Shown: positions 8,081 through 16,619 of the stretch, piece by piece
Position numbering within the stretch: the stretch's first letter is position 1
Layout of the letters: the number at the start of each line of letters is the position of its first letter
NCBI RefSeq assembly: GCF_022848905.1
Contig: NZ_JAFIRA010000038.1
Coordinates: 1-39,260 of the forward strand
Source: Thermostichus vulcanus str. 'Rupite'
GTDB lineage: Bacteria; Cyanobacteriota; Cyanobacteriia; Thermostichales; Thermostichaceae
DNA: 39,260 bases
Direction of reading: 5' to 3'
The notes under the pieces: model-generated
The model's database searches: none
The model's input: the letters and a program-made list of their open reading frames with translations, nothing else
Told to the model about the DNA's origin: nothing
Translations under genes and position numbers: made by a program

Positions 8081-8539
8081 GTGAGTAAACCTGTGGGCAA
8101 ATCCAGCCGCTACTCCTCCAAGGTCTCTTCCAAAACCTCCCGTCGCCGCTCTGCCCCCAGTTCTGCTGCCGCTCCGGTGGAGAAGGAGTCGTTAGTCCCC
8201 ATTCCGCCTGAAGTTAGTCGTCGGATGGTGCGTCGGATGCTAATTTTTTGTGGGATCCCTTCTGGGATTGGGTTGAGCAGCTTCTTTGTCAACTACTACC
8301 TACTGGTCAACCACGTGGTAGCTTTGCCCAGCTATTTCACCCTAGTTGAGTCGCTAGCTTGCTTTGGCTTGGGTTTTTTAGGCATCAGCTACGGTGTGTT
8401 TTCGGCGTCCTGGGATCCGGAGCCGGGATCCCTTTTGGGCATTGGGGAGTTTCGACGTAATCTCGGTAATACGCTCAAGCAGTGGCGAGCATCCGCCGCC
8501 GCCCCTGACTCTTCTGACTCTGGAGAGACCTCATCATGA
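8081..8539 (+). CDS. PAM68-family photosystem II assembly protein (DUF3464)
   Basis: A 152-residue protein with a basic Ser/Arg-rich N-terminus (residues 1-30) and the PAM68 pattern: IPPEVSRRMVRRM, two hydrophobic segments (about 52-74 and 86-108) and FGLGFLGISYGVFSASWD. PAM68 proteins assist early photosystem II assembly at the thylakoid and chlorophyll insertion. The GTG start at 8081 was chosen for family-like length. It is placed right after rpsO. Its TGA overlaps the ATG of a DAHP-synthase relic (ATGA). Confidence 0.88.
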   Translation: MSKPVGKSSRYSSKVSSKTSRRRSAPSSAAAPVEKESLVPIPPEVSRRMVRRMLIFCGIPSGIGLSSFFVNYYLLVNHVVALPSYFTLVESLACFGLGFLGISYGVFSASWDPEPGSLLGIGEFRRNLGNTLKQWRASAAAPDSSDSGETSS

Positions 8540-8718
8540 TTGTTGGGATGAAAAGTGGCAGCCCAATGGAGGAGATCGAGCAGCTCAGCTAGCCATTTTC
8601 CCAAATGGGCCTGACTCCAGAAAAGATCGTCGGCAAAGACAGGGTGGTGATCGGCTTGGTGGGGGATACCGCTAGCCTAGATGAGCTGGAGATTCAGCAG
8701 TACGGCCCCCCTTCATAG
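8536..8718 (+). pseudogene. Relic of DAHP synthase N-terminus
   Basis: From ATG 8536 one frame reads MIVGMKSGSPMEEIEQLS, an in-frame TAG, then QMGLTPEKIVGKDRVVIGLV with GDTASLDELEIQQ after it, and a stop at 8716-8718. This matches the first ~60 residues of the class I DAHP synthase of cyanobacteria (the regulatory-type AroF/AroG with an N-terminal ferredoxin-like domain), normally about 340-350 residues. The barrel domain is absent. With an internal stop and a missing catalytic domain this is a remnant. Its ATG overlaps the PAM68 stop codon, so the intact gene was probably once translationally coupled to PAM68. The 160 bases that follow hold only G-rich unassigned sequence. Confidence 0.8.
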
Positions 8719-8882
8719 AAGTCAAGTTCTTGTGGGGGGGAGGGGGAGCTTACAAGCCGCTTGCGGTCGCCGTCTGAAGCCCTAGGGGTTGGGGTGGGAT
8801 CCCTAAAGCCCAACGAACCCTCGCAAGGGAATCTCCTTCCTCCTTGCCGCTTACAATGGGGTCGGCATTCTGGGCGTCAACG

Positions 8883-10085
8883 ATGAAATTGGCCTACTTC
8901 GACTGTGCAGCAGGTATCGCAGGCGATATGTGCTTGGGGGCGTTGCTGGATTGTGGGGTGCCGCTGGAGTACTTGAACCAGCAGCTGCAAGCTTTGGGGC
9001 TAGAAGGGGAATTTAACCTGCAGGTCAATCGGGTGCAGCGGTGTGGTCAGCCAGCTTTACATGCGGTGGTGGAGGCGCTCGGATCCCATAGAGAGGAACA
9101 CTCTGCCCGTCACTGGCCGGAAATCCAATCTCTGATCGAGGGATCCCGGTTGGCCCCGGCAATTAAGGCCCGCAGCCTGGAGGTGTTTTACAAGCTGGCG
9201 CAGGCGGAAGCAAAGGTGCATCAAATGCCGCTGGAAAAAGTCCACTTTCACGAAGTGGGGGCGGTGGATGCCTTGGTGGATATTGTCGGTACCTGCATTG
9301 GCCTGGATTGGCTTGGGGTGGAGCAGGTGCTGTCTTCCCCTCATCCGATTGGGGGGGGCTGGGTGAATACAGAGCATGGCAAGCTGTCGGTGCCTGTACC
9401 AGCGGTGATCGAGCTGTGGGAAATGGCCCGTGTGCCTGTGTTTAGCAATGGGGTGGAAGCGGAGTTGGTCACGCCGACGGGGGCAGCCTTGGCTGTAGCT
9501 CTGGCCGAAGACTTTGTCCCCTGCCCACCGATGCGGGTGGAGAAGGTGGGGCGCGGTGCGGGCACCCGTGAGCTGCCGATCCCGAATGTGTTGCGCCTCT
9601 GGATTGGTGAGACTGCTGGTGGCGAACTAACGGAAACAGTTTCGGTGTTACAAACTCAAATCGACGATCTCAACCCTCAGGTGATTGCTTACACCTGTGA
9701 GCAGTTATTAGCCCTTGGGGCCTGGGATGTCTTTACGCAGCCAGTCACCATGAAGCAGGGGCGACCGGGGGTGCTGCTGACGGTGATCTGTCCACCGGAT
9801 CGGGTGCCCGAGTGTCAAAACCTGATCTTCCGAGAAACCACCACCCTAGGGATCCGCCATGCTCAAGAGCAACGGACTTTGCTAGAACGGGTGATCGAGC
9901 GGGTGGAAACCCCCTATGGCTTGGTAGATATAAAGGTGGCCCGCCACCATGGCCGTATCGTCAATGCTCAACCGGAGTTCCGGGACTGTGCTGCCCGCGC
10001 CCAGGAATATCGAGTACCGGTACAGACGGTGTGGTTGGCGGCTCAGTCGGTTTGGCAGCGGCGCCACCAAGGGGATCCCACCTGA
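8883..10085 (+). CDS. larC: Nickel-pincer cofactor biosynthesis protein LarC
   Basis: LarC inserts nickel into the pyridinium-3,5-bisthiocarboxylate mononucleotide cofactor, using CTP. The 400-residue protein starts MKLAYFDCAAGIAGDMCLGA as the family does and contains KVHFHEVGAVDALVDIVG, PIGGGWV and ELVTPTGAALA. The C-terminal domain has QTQIDDLNPQ and METTTLG-like RETTTLGIR. The start is ATG 8883; the open frame reaches 8844 but those residues are not family-like. In Lactiplantibacillus larC is split by a programmed frameshift; here it is one continuous frame. larB, larE and larA are not in the window. Confidence 0.93.
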   Translation: MKLAYFDCAAGIAGDMCLGALLDCGVPLEYLNQQLQALGLEGEFNLQVNRVQRCGQPALHAVVEALGSHREEHSARHWPEIQSLIEGSRLAPAIKARSLEVFYKLAQAEAKVHQMPLEKVHFHEVGAVDALVDIVGTCIGLDWLGVEQVLSSPHPIGGGWVNTEHGKLSVPVPAVIELWEMARVPVFSNGVEAELVTPTGAALAVALAEDFVPCPPMRVEKVGRGAGTRELPIPNVLRLWIGETAGGELTETVSVLQTQIDDLNPQVIAYTCEQLLALGAWDVFTQPVTMKQGRPGVLLTVICPPDRVPECQNLIFRETTTLGIRHAQEQRTLLERVIERVETPYGLVDIKVARHHGRIVNAQPEFRDCAARAQEYRVPVQTVWLAAQSVWQRRHQGDPT

Positions 10086-10113
10086 GAAAAGCTTTTGGGT
10101 GAGGGTCAGCAGG

Positions 10114-10206
10114 ATGGAAGTGCTACGAAGGGGTGGAAGGGTGGATCGCCGCTATTGGGAGTATTGGCAACAAGCTCAAGCCCGACAACTCCGAATGCAG
10201 AACTAG
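10114..10206 (+). CDS. Small ORF upstream of HepT-like gene
   Basis: ATG 10114 opens a 30-residue frame (MEVLRRGGRVDRRYWEYWQQ, then AQARQLRMQN) that starts 29 bases after larC and overlaps the 5' part of the HepT-like frame. HepT-like genes are often preceded by a nucleotidyltransferase antitoxin gene, and the basic, Gln/Arg-rich helix could be the N-terminal stub of one, but no nucleotidyltransferase motif (GSxxxG) is present. It may equally be non-coding. Low confidence. Confidence 0.25.
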   Translation: MEVLRRGGRVDRRYWEYWQQAQARQLRMQN

Positions 10207-10598
10207 AACTGTTCTACGAGAGTCTTGCCCTGAAACTCCACAACTTTTATACAGGCTGTGAGCGCATTTTTCGTCTGATTGCGATGGAGATGAATGGGGG
10301 CTTGCCTGCTGGAGCTGACTGGCACAAGCACCTTCTCGACCGGATGAGCGATGAGCGCCAAGGTCGTCCAGCCGTATTATCGGCCTCGACAGCCTCCGCA
10401 TTACAGGAATTTTTGGGGTTCCGACAGGTTGTTCGCAGTGTGTACGGCTATGAGCTGGATCCCGAGCGCATTGCCCTATTGCTCAGCCACTATCCGGATG
10501 TGTGGCGAGCCTTAGAACAGGATCTGCGACAGTTTGGAGCTTGGTTGCGGGCCCTTGCGGATCAACTGGAAACTTCACCCGACTGGGATCCGCCTTAA
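10155..10598 (+). CDS. HepT-like HEPN-domain protein, orphan
   Basis: An all-helical protein of the HepT-like HEPN family found in cyanobacteria, typically the ribonuclease toxin of a two-gene module. Family segments are FYTGCERIFRLIA, LPAGADWHKHLLDRM, RPAVLSASTASALQEFLGFR and VYGYELDPE. The HEPN catalytic motif R-x4-H-x-Y reads R-QVVR-S-V-Y (about 10422-10445), so the histidine is replaced by serine. The frame opens at TTG 10095; I place the start at TTG 10155, but no convincing ribosome-binding site decides it. No recognisable antitoxin is adjacent. Probably an inactive or non-nucleolytic member. Confidence 0.7.
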   Translation: MGVLATSSSPTTPNAELELFYESLALKLHNFYTGCERIFRLIAMEMNGGLPAGADWHKHLLDRMSDERQGRPAVLSASTASALQEFLGFRQVVRSVYGYELDPERIALLLSHYPDVWRALEQDLRQFGAWLRALADQLETSPDWDPP

Positions 10599-10701
10599 CC
10601 CAGCTTCTGCCTTCCATTTGCTTTTGATGAACGCAGTTTGGGATCCCTGGCTGCTAGCCTGGGAGATGGCAATGTAACCCCCTCTCTCGAACGACAAAAA
10701 G

Positions 10702-12696
10702 ATGGAATCCCAAACCTCGCAATTTAACTTTGACCGCAGACTTTGGAATCGCTTTATCACGGTGGCTCAGCCCTACTTTTATCCGGTGGTGCGGCGTGGG
10801 GGCTGGATCTTCTTGGGTTTGCTGGCAGCGGCCATGGTGTTCGTGGTCGCTTTGATGTTTTTTGTCGAGATTGGGGTGACACTGGCGGGTCAGGCTCTGT
10901 TCCCGGAGTTTTTTACCAATGTAGCGGCAGGGCTGGTGGCCCAGACCGAAAGAAATTTGGTCTCGCCGGTTCTGTGGGTAGCGGCAGTGAGCTTGGGCCT
11001 GAGCAGCCTCTGTTTTGTGGCGGTATGGCGACAGATTCACCAACGTTGGGTGCAGTGGGTGCTCCTCACCTTTTTGCTGTTCCTCTCCCTGACGGTGAAC
11101 CGCCTGAATGTGATGATTAGCTTCATCTTCCGGTTTATCGACACGGCTCTCCAACAAAAAGAAGAACCGACCTTCTGGCAATTTTTAATTATTTATGGAG
11201 TGCTGATCATCTCAGCGATTCCAATTTTGGTGATCTACCGATATACCCGCCTCAAATTGGGCCTGTTTTGGCGAGAGTGGCTGACCCAATATTTTCTGGA
11301 TCGCTACTTTGACCAGCGGGCTTATTATGAGCTAGATTCCAACGCCGCCAATACCGAAATTGATAACCCTGACCAACGGATGTCGGAGGATGTCCGCTCC
11401 TTTACGGGTACAACCCTTTCGTTTCTGCTGGATATTCTCGACTCGATTCTCACCCTCTATGCTTTCACGGGCATTCTTTATGGTATTTCTCGGCCTCTGG
11501 CTCTGGGATTGGTAATCTATGCCACGGTTGGGACGGGGATCGCCATTTTGGCGGGTCGTAAGCTGATCAAGATTAACTTTGATCAACTGCGTTACGAAGC
11601 TGACTTCCGCTACAGCTTGGTACATGTGCGGGATAACGCGGAGTCGATAGCATTTTATCAAGGGGAAGGCCAGGAACTCAGGCAAATTCTGGAGCGGTTC
11701 GGTTCGGCACTGCGCAACTTTAACTTGTTGATCATTTGGCAGGCTGTCATCGATATCTTTCAGTACGCCTACAACTATTTCACCCGTATTGTGCCCTATG
11801 TGATCGTCGCCCCCCTCTACTTCAGCGGCGTGCGAGACTTCGGCACCATTACCCAAGCCACCATCGCCTTTAGCCAAGTGTTGAGCGCTCTGTCAATTGT
11901 GGCCAACCAGATTCAGAGCATTTCCAGCTTTGCCGCCGGGATCAACCGTCTTGGGGCCTTTCACGAGTCTCTTGAGGATCCGGCTCTGCGCTACACCAGG
12001 GATCGGGAGAGCACCATTCAAACTCGCATCGCCCATCAACTGGCGCTCAATAATGTCACTTTGCTCACCCCCAATTCTGAACAGACCCTGGTGCGGGATC
12101 TCTCCTTTGCCTTGGAAGCAGGCCAACGGCTACTGATCGTTGGGGTGAGTGGCAGTGGGAAAAGCTCTCTGCTGCGGGCTATCGCCGGATTGTGGACGAA
12201 TGGCAAGGGATCTATAACCCGACCGGACACCGAAGAGATGCTCTTCCTGCCCCAGAAGCCCTACATGTTGCTGGGATCCCTACGGGATCAACTGCTTTAC
12301 CCGATGCGTCGGCAGGATCTCACGGATGAGGATTTGGTACGGGTGCTCAACCAGGTGAATCTGGGCGGGCTGCCGGAACGGTTGGATGGGTTTGATGCTG
12401 AGAAGGACTGGGCCAACACCCTGTCTCTGGGGGAACAACAGCGACTGGCCTTTGCCCGCATTTTGATTACCCAACCTCGCTACGCCATTCTGGATGAGGC
12501 CACCAGTGCCCTGGATGTGGCCAATGAAAAACTCCTCTATCTACAACTGCAACACTTGAACACCACCTACATCAGCGTCGGGCACCGCCCCAGTTTGTTG
12601 GCCTACCACGACCTGGTGTTGGAGCTACAAGGTGGCTCTGCTTGGCAGTTGTGGTCAGCAGCAGAGTACAGCGCTCACCTGGCGATGGCCAGTTAA
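10702..12696 (+). CDS. ABC transporter, fused membrane and ATPase domains (SbmA/ABCD type)
   Basis: A 664-residue half-transporter. The N-terminal ~440 residues form the ABC_membrane_2 domain with about six membrane spans (first at about 30-55) and the family segment FWREWLTQYFLDRYFDQRAY. The ATPase follows: Walker A GVSGSGKSS (about 481-489), signature LSLGEQQR (about 575), Walker B YAILDEATSALD and switch His SVGHR. Relatives are E. coli YddA, SbmA/BacA-like and peroxisomal ABCD proteins. It should work as a homodimer in the cytoplasmic or thylakoid membrane; the substrate is unknown. ATG 10702 gives a normal N-terminus. It lies 128 bases upstream of sir on the same strand. Confidence 0.92.
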   Translation: MESQTSQFNFDRRLWNRFITVAQPYFYPVVRRGGWIFLGLLAAAMVFVVALMFFVEIGVTLAGQALFPEFFTNVAAGLVAQTERNLVSPVLWVAAVSLGLSSLCFVAVWRQIHQRWVQWVLLTFLLFLSLTVNRLNVMISFIFRFIDTALQQKEEPTFWQFLIIYGVLIISAIPILVIYRYTRLKLGLFWREWLTQYFLDRYFDQRAYYELDSNAANTEIDNPDQRMSEDVRSFTGTTLSFLLDILDSILTLYAFTGILYGISRPLALGLVIYATVGTGIAILAGRKLIKINFDQLRYEADFRYSLVHVRDNAESIAFYQGEGQELRQILERFGSALRNFNLLIIWQAVIDIFQYAYNYFTRIVPYVIVAPLYFSGVRDFGTITQATIAFSQVLSALSIVANQIQSISSFAAGINRLGAFHESLEDPALRYTRDRESTIQTRIAHQLALNNVTLLTPNSEQTLVRDLSFALEAGQRLLIVGVSGSGKSSLLRAIAGLWTNGKGSITRPDTEEMLFLPQKPYMLLGSLRDQLLYPMRRQDLTDEDLVRVLNQVNLGGLPERLDGFDAEKDWANTLSLGEQQRLAFARILITQPRYAILDEATSALDVANEKLLYLQLQHLNTTYISVGHRPSLLAYHDLVLELQGGSAWQLWSAAEYSAHLAMAS

Positions 12697-12824
12697 GGAA
12701 CGCAGCAGATTTCTTGGCATTCTCTAACAAGATGTTGCGGCTCTACGCCTCACTGGACGCAGCCCAATCGAGGTGATAGTTTGTTTTCACAGGTATTCCG
12801 ACCGGATTACCGGAGGATAAACAC

Positions 12825-14591
12825 ATGAGCTCCGTCGCTGCATCCGAAGTTAAGCGTTCCAAGGTTGAACAGATCAAGGAACAGAGCCATTTTTTGCGGG
12901 ATCCCCTGCTGGAGGAACTGGCCGAAGACACCACCCATTTCAGCGAAGCTGCTGTTCAGGTGCTCAAGTTCCACGGTACCTATCAACAGGATGACCGGGA
13001 TACCCGCCAGCAGCGACGACAGGAGGGCCGAGAACGGGATTACTCCATGATGTTGCGCACCCGGATCCCCGGCGGGCATGTGCCCCCGCAGCTGTATCTG
13101 ACCCTGGATCGGCTGGCGGATCAATACGGCAACGGCACCCTCAGGGCCACGACGCGACAGACCTTTCAGCTCCACGGGATCCTGAAAAAGAATCTCAAAG
13201 CCACCCTAGCCAGCATTCTGCACCAGATGGGATCCACCCTGGCTGCTTGCGGTGATGTCAACCGCAATGTCATGGCCCCCGTCGCCCCCTACAAAAACCG
13301 CCCGGCCTACCGCTATGCCCAAGAATATGCCCGCAAGTTGGCGGATTTGCTAGCCCCGAAAACCTCCGCCTACTACGAAATCTGGGTGGATGGTGAACCC
13401 ATTCCCATCCCGCCCGTGGATGAAGATGTCTTGGTCGCGCAAGAATTTGTCGGCCATGGGGTGCGCCTGGAAGGACCTGAACCCCTGTATGGCCCGGTCT
13501 ATTTGCCGCGCAAGTTCAAAACAGCCATCACTGTGGCTGGAGAAAACACGGTGGATGTCTATTCCCAAGATTTGGGCCTCATCGTCCTCACCGATCGCAA
13601 AGGCAGTCTTAAGGGCTTTAACATCGTAGTGGGTGGGGGGATGGGCCGTACCCACGGCAAAGAAGAAACCGAGCCGCTCCTAGCCCAAAAGCTCTGTTTT
13701 GCTCCACCAGAGTCTGTCCATCAGATTTGCCAAGCGATTTTGGCGGTACAGCGGGATCACGGCAACCGTAGCGATCGCAAGCAGGCGCGGCTGAAGTATT
13801 TGGTCAGGAAGTGGGGGATCCGCAAGTTCCGCCGCGTGGTGGAGGAGTATGTTGGGGAGAAACTGCAACGGTTCCGCCCCTTGCCCAAATTTGTCCCCAA
13901 CAGCGATGACTACCTGGGTTGGCATGAACAGGGGGATGGCCGTTGGTTTTTGGGGATTTCCATCGAGAATGGCCGCATTCAAGACAGCCCGACTCGGCAA
14001 CTGAAAACGGCGCTGCGCCGGATCACTGAAGCTTTTTCCTTGCCCTTGCGGGTGACCCCCACCCAGGATGTGTTGCTGATTGATATCGAAGACCGGCAAC
14101 GGGATCTGATCAACCAGATCCTCAAATCCCATGGGGTACTCTCCAAAGAAGAAATTCCCCAATTGGTGCGGCTGGCGATGGCCTGTCCTGCTTTGCCCAC
14201 CTGTGGCCTGGCGATTACCGAGTCGGAACGGGCTTTGCCCGGTTTAATCCGCCAGTTGGATCGGCTGTTACAGGAGCTGGAGTTGCAGGATTCTCCTTTT
14301 TTGGTGCGCATGACCGGCTGCCCCAATGGCTGTGCCCGCCCCTATCTGGCGGAGTTGGGGTTGGTGGGATCCACGCCAGAACATTACCAAGTGTGGTTGG
14401 GAGCCAGCCCCGAGGGGGATCGCCTTGCCCAAGTCTTTCAGGAACGGGTTCACATCGATCAGATTGTCCCGCTAATGCGATCCCTGTTGCAGCTTTACAA
14501 ACGGGAGCGCTATCCCCAGGAAGCCTTCGGAGACTACTGCCACCGAGTTGGGATCCCCTATTTGCAGGCCCAGATCCCACAAACCGTTTAA
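12825..14591 (+). CDS. sir: Ferredoxin-dependent assimilatory sulfite reductase
   Basis: Reduces sulfite to sulfide with six electrons from ferredoxin, using siroheme coupled to a 4Fe-4S cluster. The four cluster ligands are clear: Cys454 and Cys460 (CPALPTC), Cys499 and Cys503 (CPNGC). The first cysteine pair is in a sulfite-reductase rather than nitrite-reductase context (CGLAITESER). The duplicated ferredoxin-like halves are evident (LRATTRQTFQLHGI; the second half near LRVTPTQDVLLIDI). At 588 residues it lacks the NADPH-flavoprotein partner. ATG 12825 has GGAGG nine bases upstream, among the best ribosome-binding sites in the window. Confidence 0.95.
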   Translation: MSSVAASEVKRSKVEQIKEQSHFLRDPLLEELAEDTTHFSEAAVQVLKFHGTYQQDDRDTRQQRRQEGRERDYSMMLRTRIPGGHVPPQLYLTLDRLADQYGNGTLRATTRQTFQLHGILKKNLKATLASILHQMGSTLAACGDVNRNVMAPVAPYKNRPAYRYAQEYARKLADLLAPKTSAYYEIWVDGEPIPIPPVDEDVLVAQEFVGHGVRLEGPEPLYGPVYLPRKFKTAITVAGENTVDVYSQDLGLIVLTDRKGSLKGFNIVVGGGMGRTHGKEETEPLLAQKLCFAPPESVHQICQAILAVQRDHGNRSDRKQARLKYLVRKWGIRKFRRVVEEYVGEKLQRFRPLPKFVPNSDDYLGWHEQGDGRWFLGISIENGRIQDSPTRQLKTALRRITEAFSLPLRVTPTQDVLLIDIEDRQRDLINQILKSHGVLSKEEIPQLVRLAMACPALPTCGLAITESERALPGLIRQLDRLLQELELQDSPFLVRMTGCPNGCARPYLAELGLVGSTPEHYQVWLGASPEGDRLAQVFQERVHIDQIVPLMRSLLQLYKRERYPQEAFGDYCHRVGIPYLQAQIPQTV

Positions 14592-14616
14592 GGCAACCCC
14601 TCTCTGGTGCGGGTCC

Positions 14617-15636
14617 TTAAAAGCGAGACCAAGCCCGCAGCCATTCCCGTAGCGTTTCCAGCCATCCGGTCGGCTGGGTCGTTGCTAAAGGGGATCCGGT
14701 GACCGAGTCTTCTTTGGGAAGTAAGTTGGCCTGTCTGGGATCCACGGCATAAACCTGAATGGTCTTGGCGTTGGGGGAGGGTTTCACGGGGTGCGCCTGC
14801 ACTTGCGAGAGTTGCTCCTTCACCGCTCGATACACAGGTGCAGAGATCAACAACTGGGAACTGAGCTCCCCATTGGCGGACTCTAGCCAGGTGGCAAAAT
14901 TCACCGATTTGCCAAAGGCAGAAACCCGTTGTGGGTCTTGAGGATCGATATTCAGCAAAATGGTTGGCCCATAGTGGATCCCGAGAGTGAGACTGACCTC
15001 TGGGTAAGAGAGTTCCCGCAGCGTGGTGTTGAGGTTGGCCACCGATTCCAGGAGAGCTAACCCCGTTTGTAGGGCTTGCTGTACTGCGTCCTGAGGATTC
15101 TGAGGATTTTTGAGGCCAAAAAGCGCCAGGCTTTTGAAGCCGCTGTGGCTGGCCAATACCCCCTGATACCGCTGCACGAGCGCACCCATTTGGGTAAAGT
15201 AGCGGCCCAAGGTATAGACAATGTCGTAGGGAAAGTTATCTTCGTCAAAGGTGGCCATCCCCCGCAGAGAAGCACTGAGAATGGCTGCGGAAACTTGGCT
15301 ACCCATGGACTGAGCCCGCAATTGGTGCTGGGCTACCTCCACATCTTCCCTGTCGAGGACTAGCCGTTGCAGCGTCACATCTCCGGTGATGCGAGTTTGG
15401 CAGGCCAGCCGGATATGAACAGGTAAATCTAGCCGTTCCGCCAATTTCTTCTCGGCTGGAGTCATGCTGCGACAATGTTCGCTGCCTTCCAGGATCATGA
15501 TGCGACAGGTGGAGCAGGCGGCATTGCCTCCACAGGCATGGGCATGGCGCACCCCTGCATTGAGAAGGTTTTCCAGAACTGTGTGGAGAGGGCTGGCCTC
15601 AACTACGAGGTTGTCGGGGCGACAAGTAATCCGCAT
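14617..15636 (-). CDS. 2Fe-2S ferredoxin fused to degenerate class III cyclase domain
   Basis: A 339-residue two-domain protein. Residues 1-95 are a plant-type ferredoxin fold with cluster cysteines 35, 41, 44 and 79 (CGGNAACSTC and LACQ). Residues 110-290 align with adenylate/guanylate cyclase catalytic domains (AILSASLRGMATF, LGIHYGPTILLNI, AFGKSVNFATWLES). However, both metal-binding aspartates are lost: the SDIRG position reads SASLRG (Ser123) and the GDG position reads GFK (Phe167). The transition-state Arg is Trp250, though Asn246 remains. Cyclase activity is therefore unlikely; a redox-responsive binding or regulatory role is possible. ATG 15636 has GGAG seven bases upstream. It is divergent from the TPR gene. 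Confidence 0.85.
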   Translation of the reverse strand: MRITCRPDNLVVEASPLHTVLENLLNAGVRHAHACGGNAACSTCRIMILEGSEHCRSMTPAEKKLAERLDLPVHIRLACQTRITGDVTLQRLVLDREDVEVAQHQLRAQSMGSQVSAAILSASLRGMATFDEDNFPYDIVYTLGRYFTQMGALVQRYQGVLASHSGFKSLALFGLKNPQNPQDAVQQALQTGLALLESVANLNTTLRELSYPEVSLTLGIHYGPTILLNIDPQDPQRVSAFGKSVNFATWLESANGELSSQLLISAPVYRAVKEQLSQVQAHPVKPSPNAKTIQVYAVDPRQANLLPKEDSVTGSPLATTQPTGWLETLREWLRAWSRF

Positions 15637-15773
15637 CGTTGGCTCCAGCAAAAGAGACTTTACAAGAACACCTAATCCCAATACGGAGCTGCCTCCGGTT
15701 TGGATACGTTTTTCCTCAACTGACCGCCACAACTCAGATGATAGAGTACAGAAAAGTCTGTGCGAGCCGTTTC

Positions 15774-16619
15774 ATGCCTCAGTCCAAACCCAATGAATCT
15801 CCGATCCGCAAACTATTCAAAACCCTGGTGTTGGTGATTGGGCCGCTGATCCTGCTCAGCTTCTCCTTTGGCCCGTTGTTGCAAGCTTTTGGGCCGTCCA
15901 GTTCGGCAGATACCAGCTTGGTCACCGAGCAACTGCAAACGGAAGCCGATGGCTATCGAGCCGTGCTGGAGCGGGAGCCTGATAACCGCATTGCTCTGGA
16001 AGGGTTGATCAACACCCAATTGCAGTTAAATGAGCCAGAGGGGGCAATTGAGCCGCTGAAAAAGTTGGTGGAACTTGAGCCAGAAGATCGGGGCCTGCGG
16101 GGCTTTTTGGCCCAAATCCAACGGGAAACCGGCGACCTTGAAGGGGCGGTCGAACAATTGCAAATCCTCTACGACGGGGATCCCCGCGACAGTCAGGTTT
16201 TGCAGGAGCTGGCCAGTACTCAGGTGATCTTGGGCCGCAACTCAGAGGCGATTGCCCTGTTGGAAAATCACCTCAAGGAGGTACCGGAGGATCATGATGC
16301 CCGTCTGCAATTGGCTTTTGTCTATGCCCGTGACAACCAAACTGACAAAGCAACTGCCCTTTATGATGAGATGATCGCGGCGGATCCCAGTGATTTTACG
16401 CCTGTGTTGGGTAAGGCGATGGCCCTCAGTTCTGCAGAAGATGAGACGCTACGGGCACAAGCGCCAGAGCTGTTTGATCAAGCCGCCCGCTTGGCCCCAC
16501 CCCAACTTCGGGAACAGATCGAGCGGGAAGCAGCACTCTACGCTCAGTTGAATCAGCCCCAACCTGTTGAGAATCCTGTCCTGGAAAGTGAAGACCCTGA
16601 GAGCACCCCGACTCCATGA
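15774..16619 (+). CDS. Membrane-anchored TPR protein
   Basis: 281 residues: a short cytoplasmic N-terminus with basic residues, one membrane helix at about 16-38 (LFKTLVLVIGPLILLSFSFG), then tetratricopeptide repeats from about residue 60 to 235 (for example EGAIEPLKKLVELEPEDRGL and EGAVEQLQILYDGDPRD). The tail is Pro/Glu-rich and ends PESTPTP. TPR domains are protein-binding scaffolds; the partner is not evident. The upstream frame extends to 15639, but ATG 15774 is the first start that places the charged N-terminus before the membrane helix properly. Its stop overlaps the start of the next gene (ATGA), so both are one operon. Confidence 0.85.
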   Translation: MPQSKPNESPIRKLFKTLVLVIGPLILLSFSFGPLLQAFGPSSSADTSLVTEQLQTEADGYRAVLEREPDNRIALEGLINTQLQLNEPEGAIEPLKKLVELEPEDRGLRGFLAQIQRETGDLEGAVEQLQILYDGDPRDSQVLQELASTQVILGRNSEAIALLENHLKEVPEDHDARLQLAFVYARDNQTDKATALYDEMIAADPSDFTPVLGKAMALSSAEDETLRAQAPELFDQAARLAPPQLREQIEREAALYAQLNQPQPVENPVLESEDPESTPTP

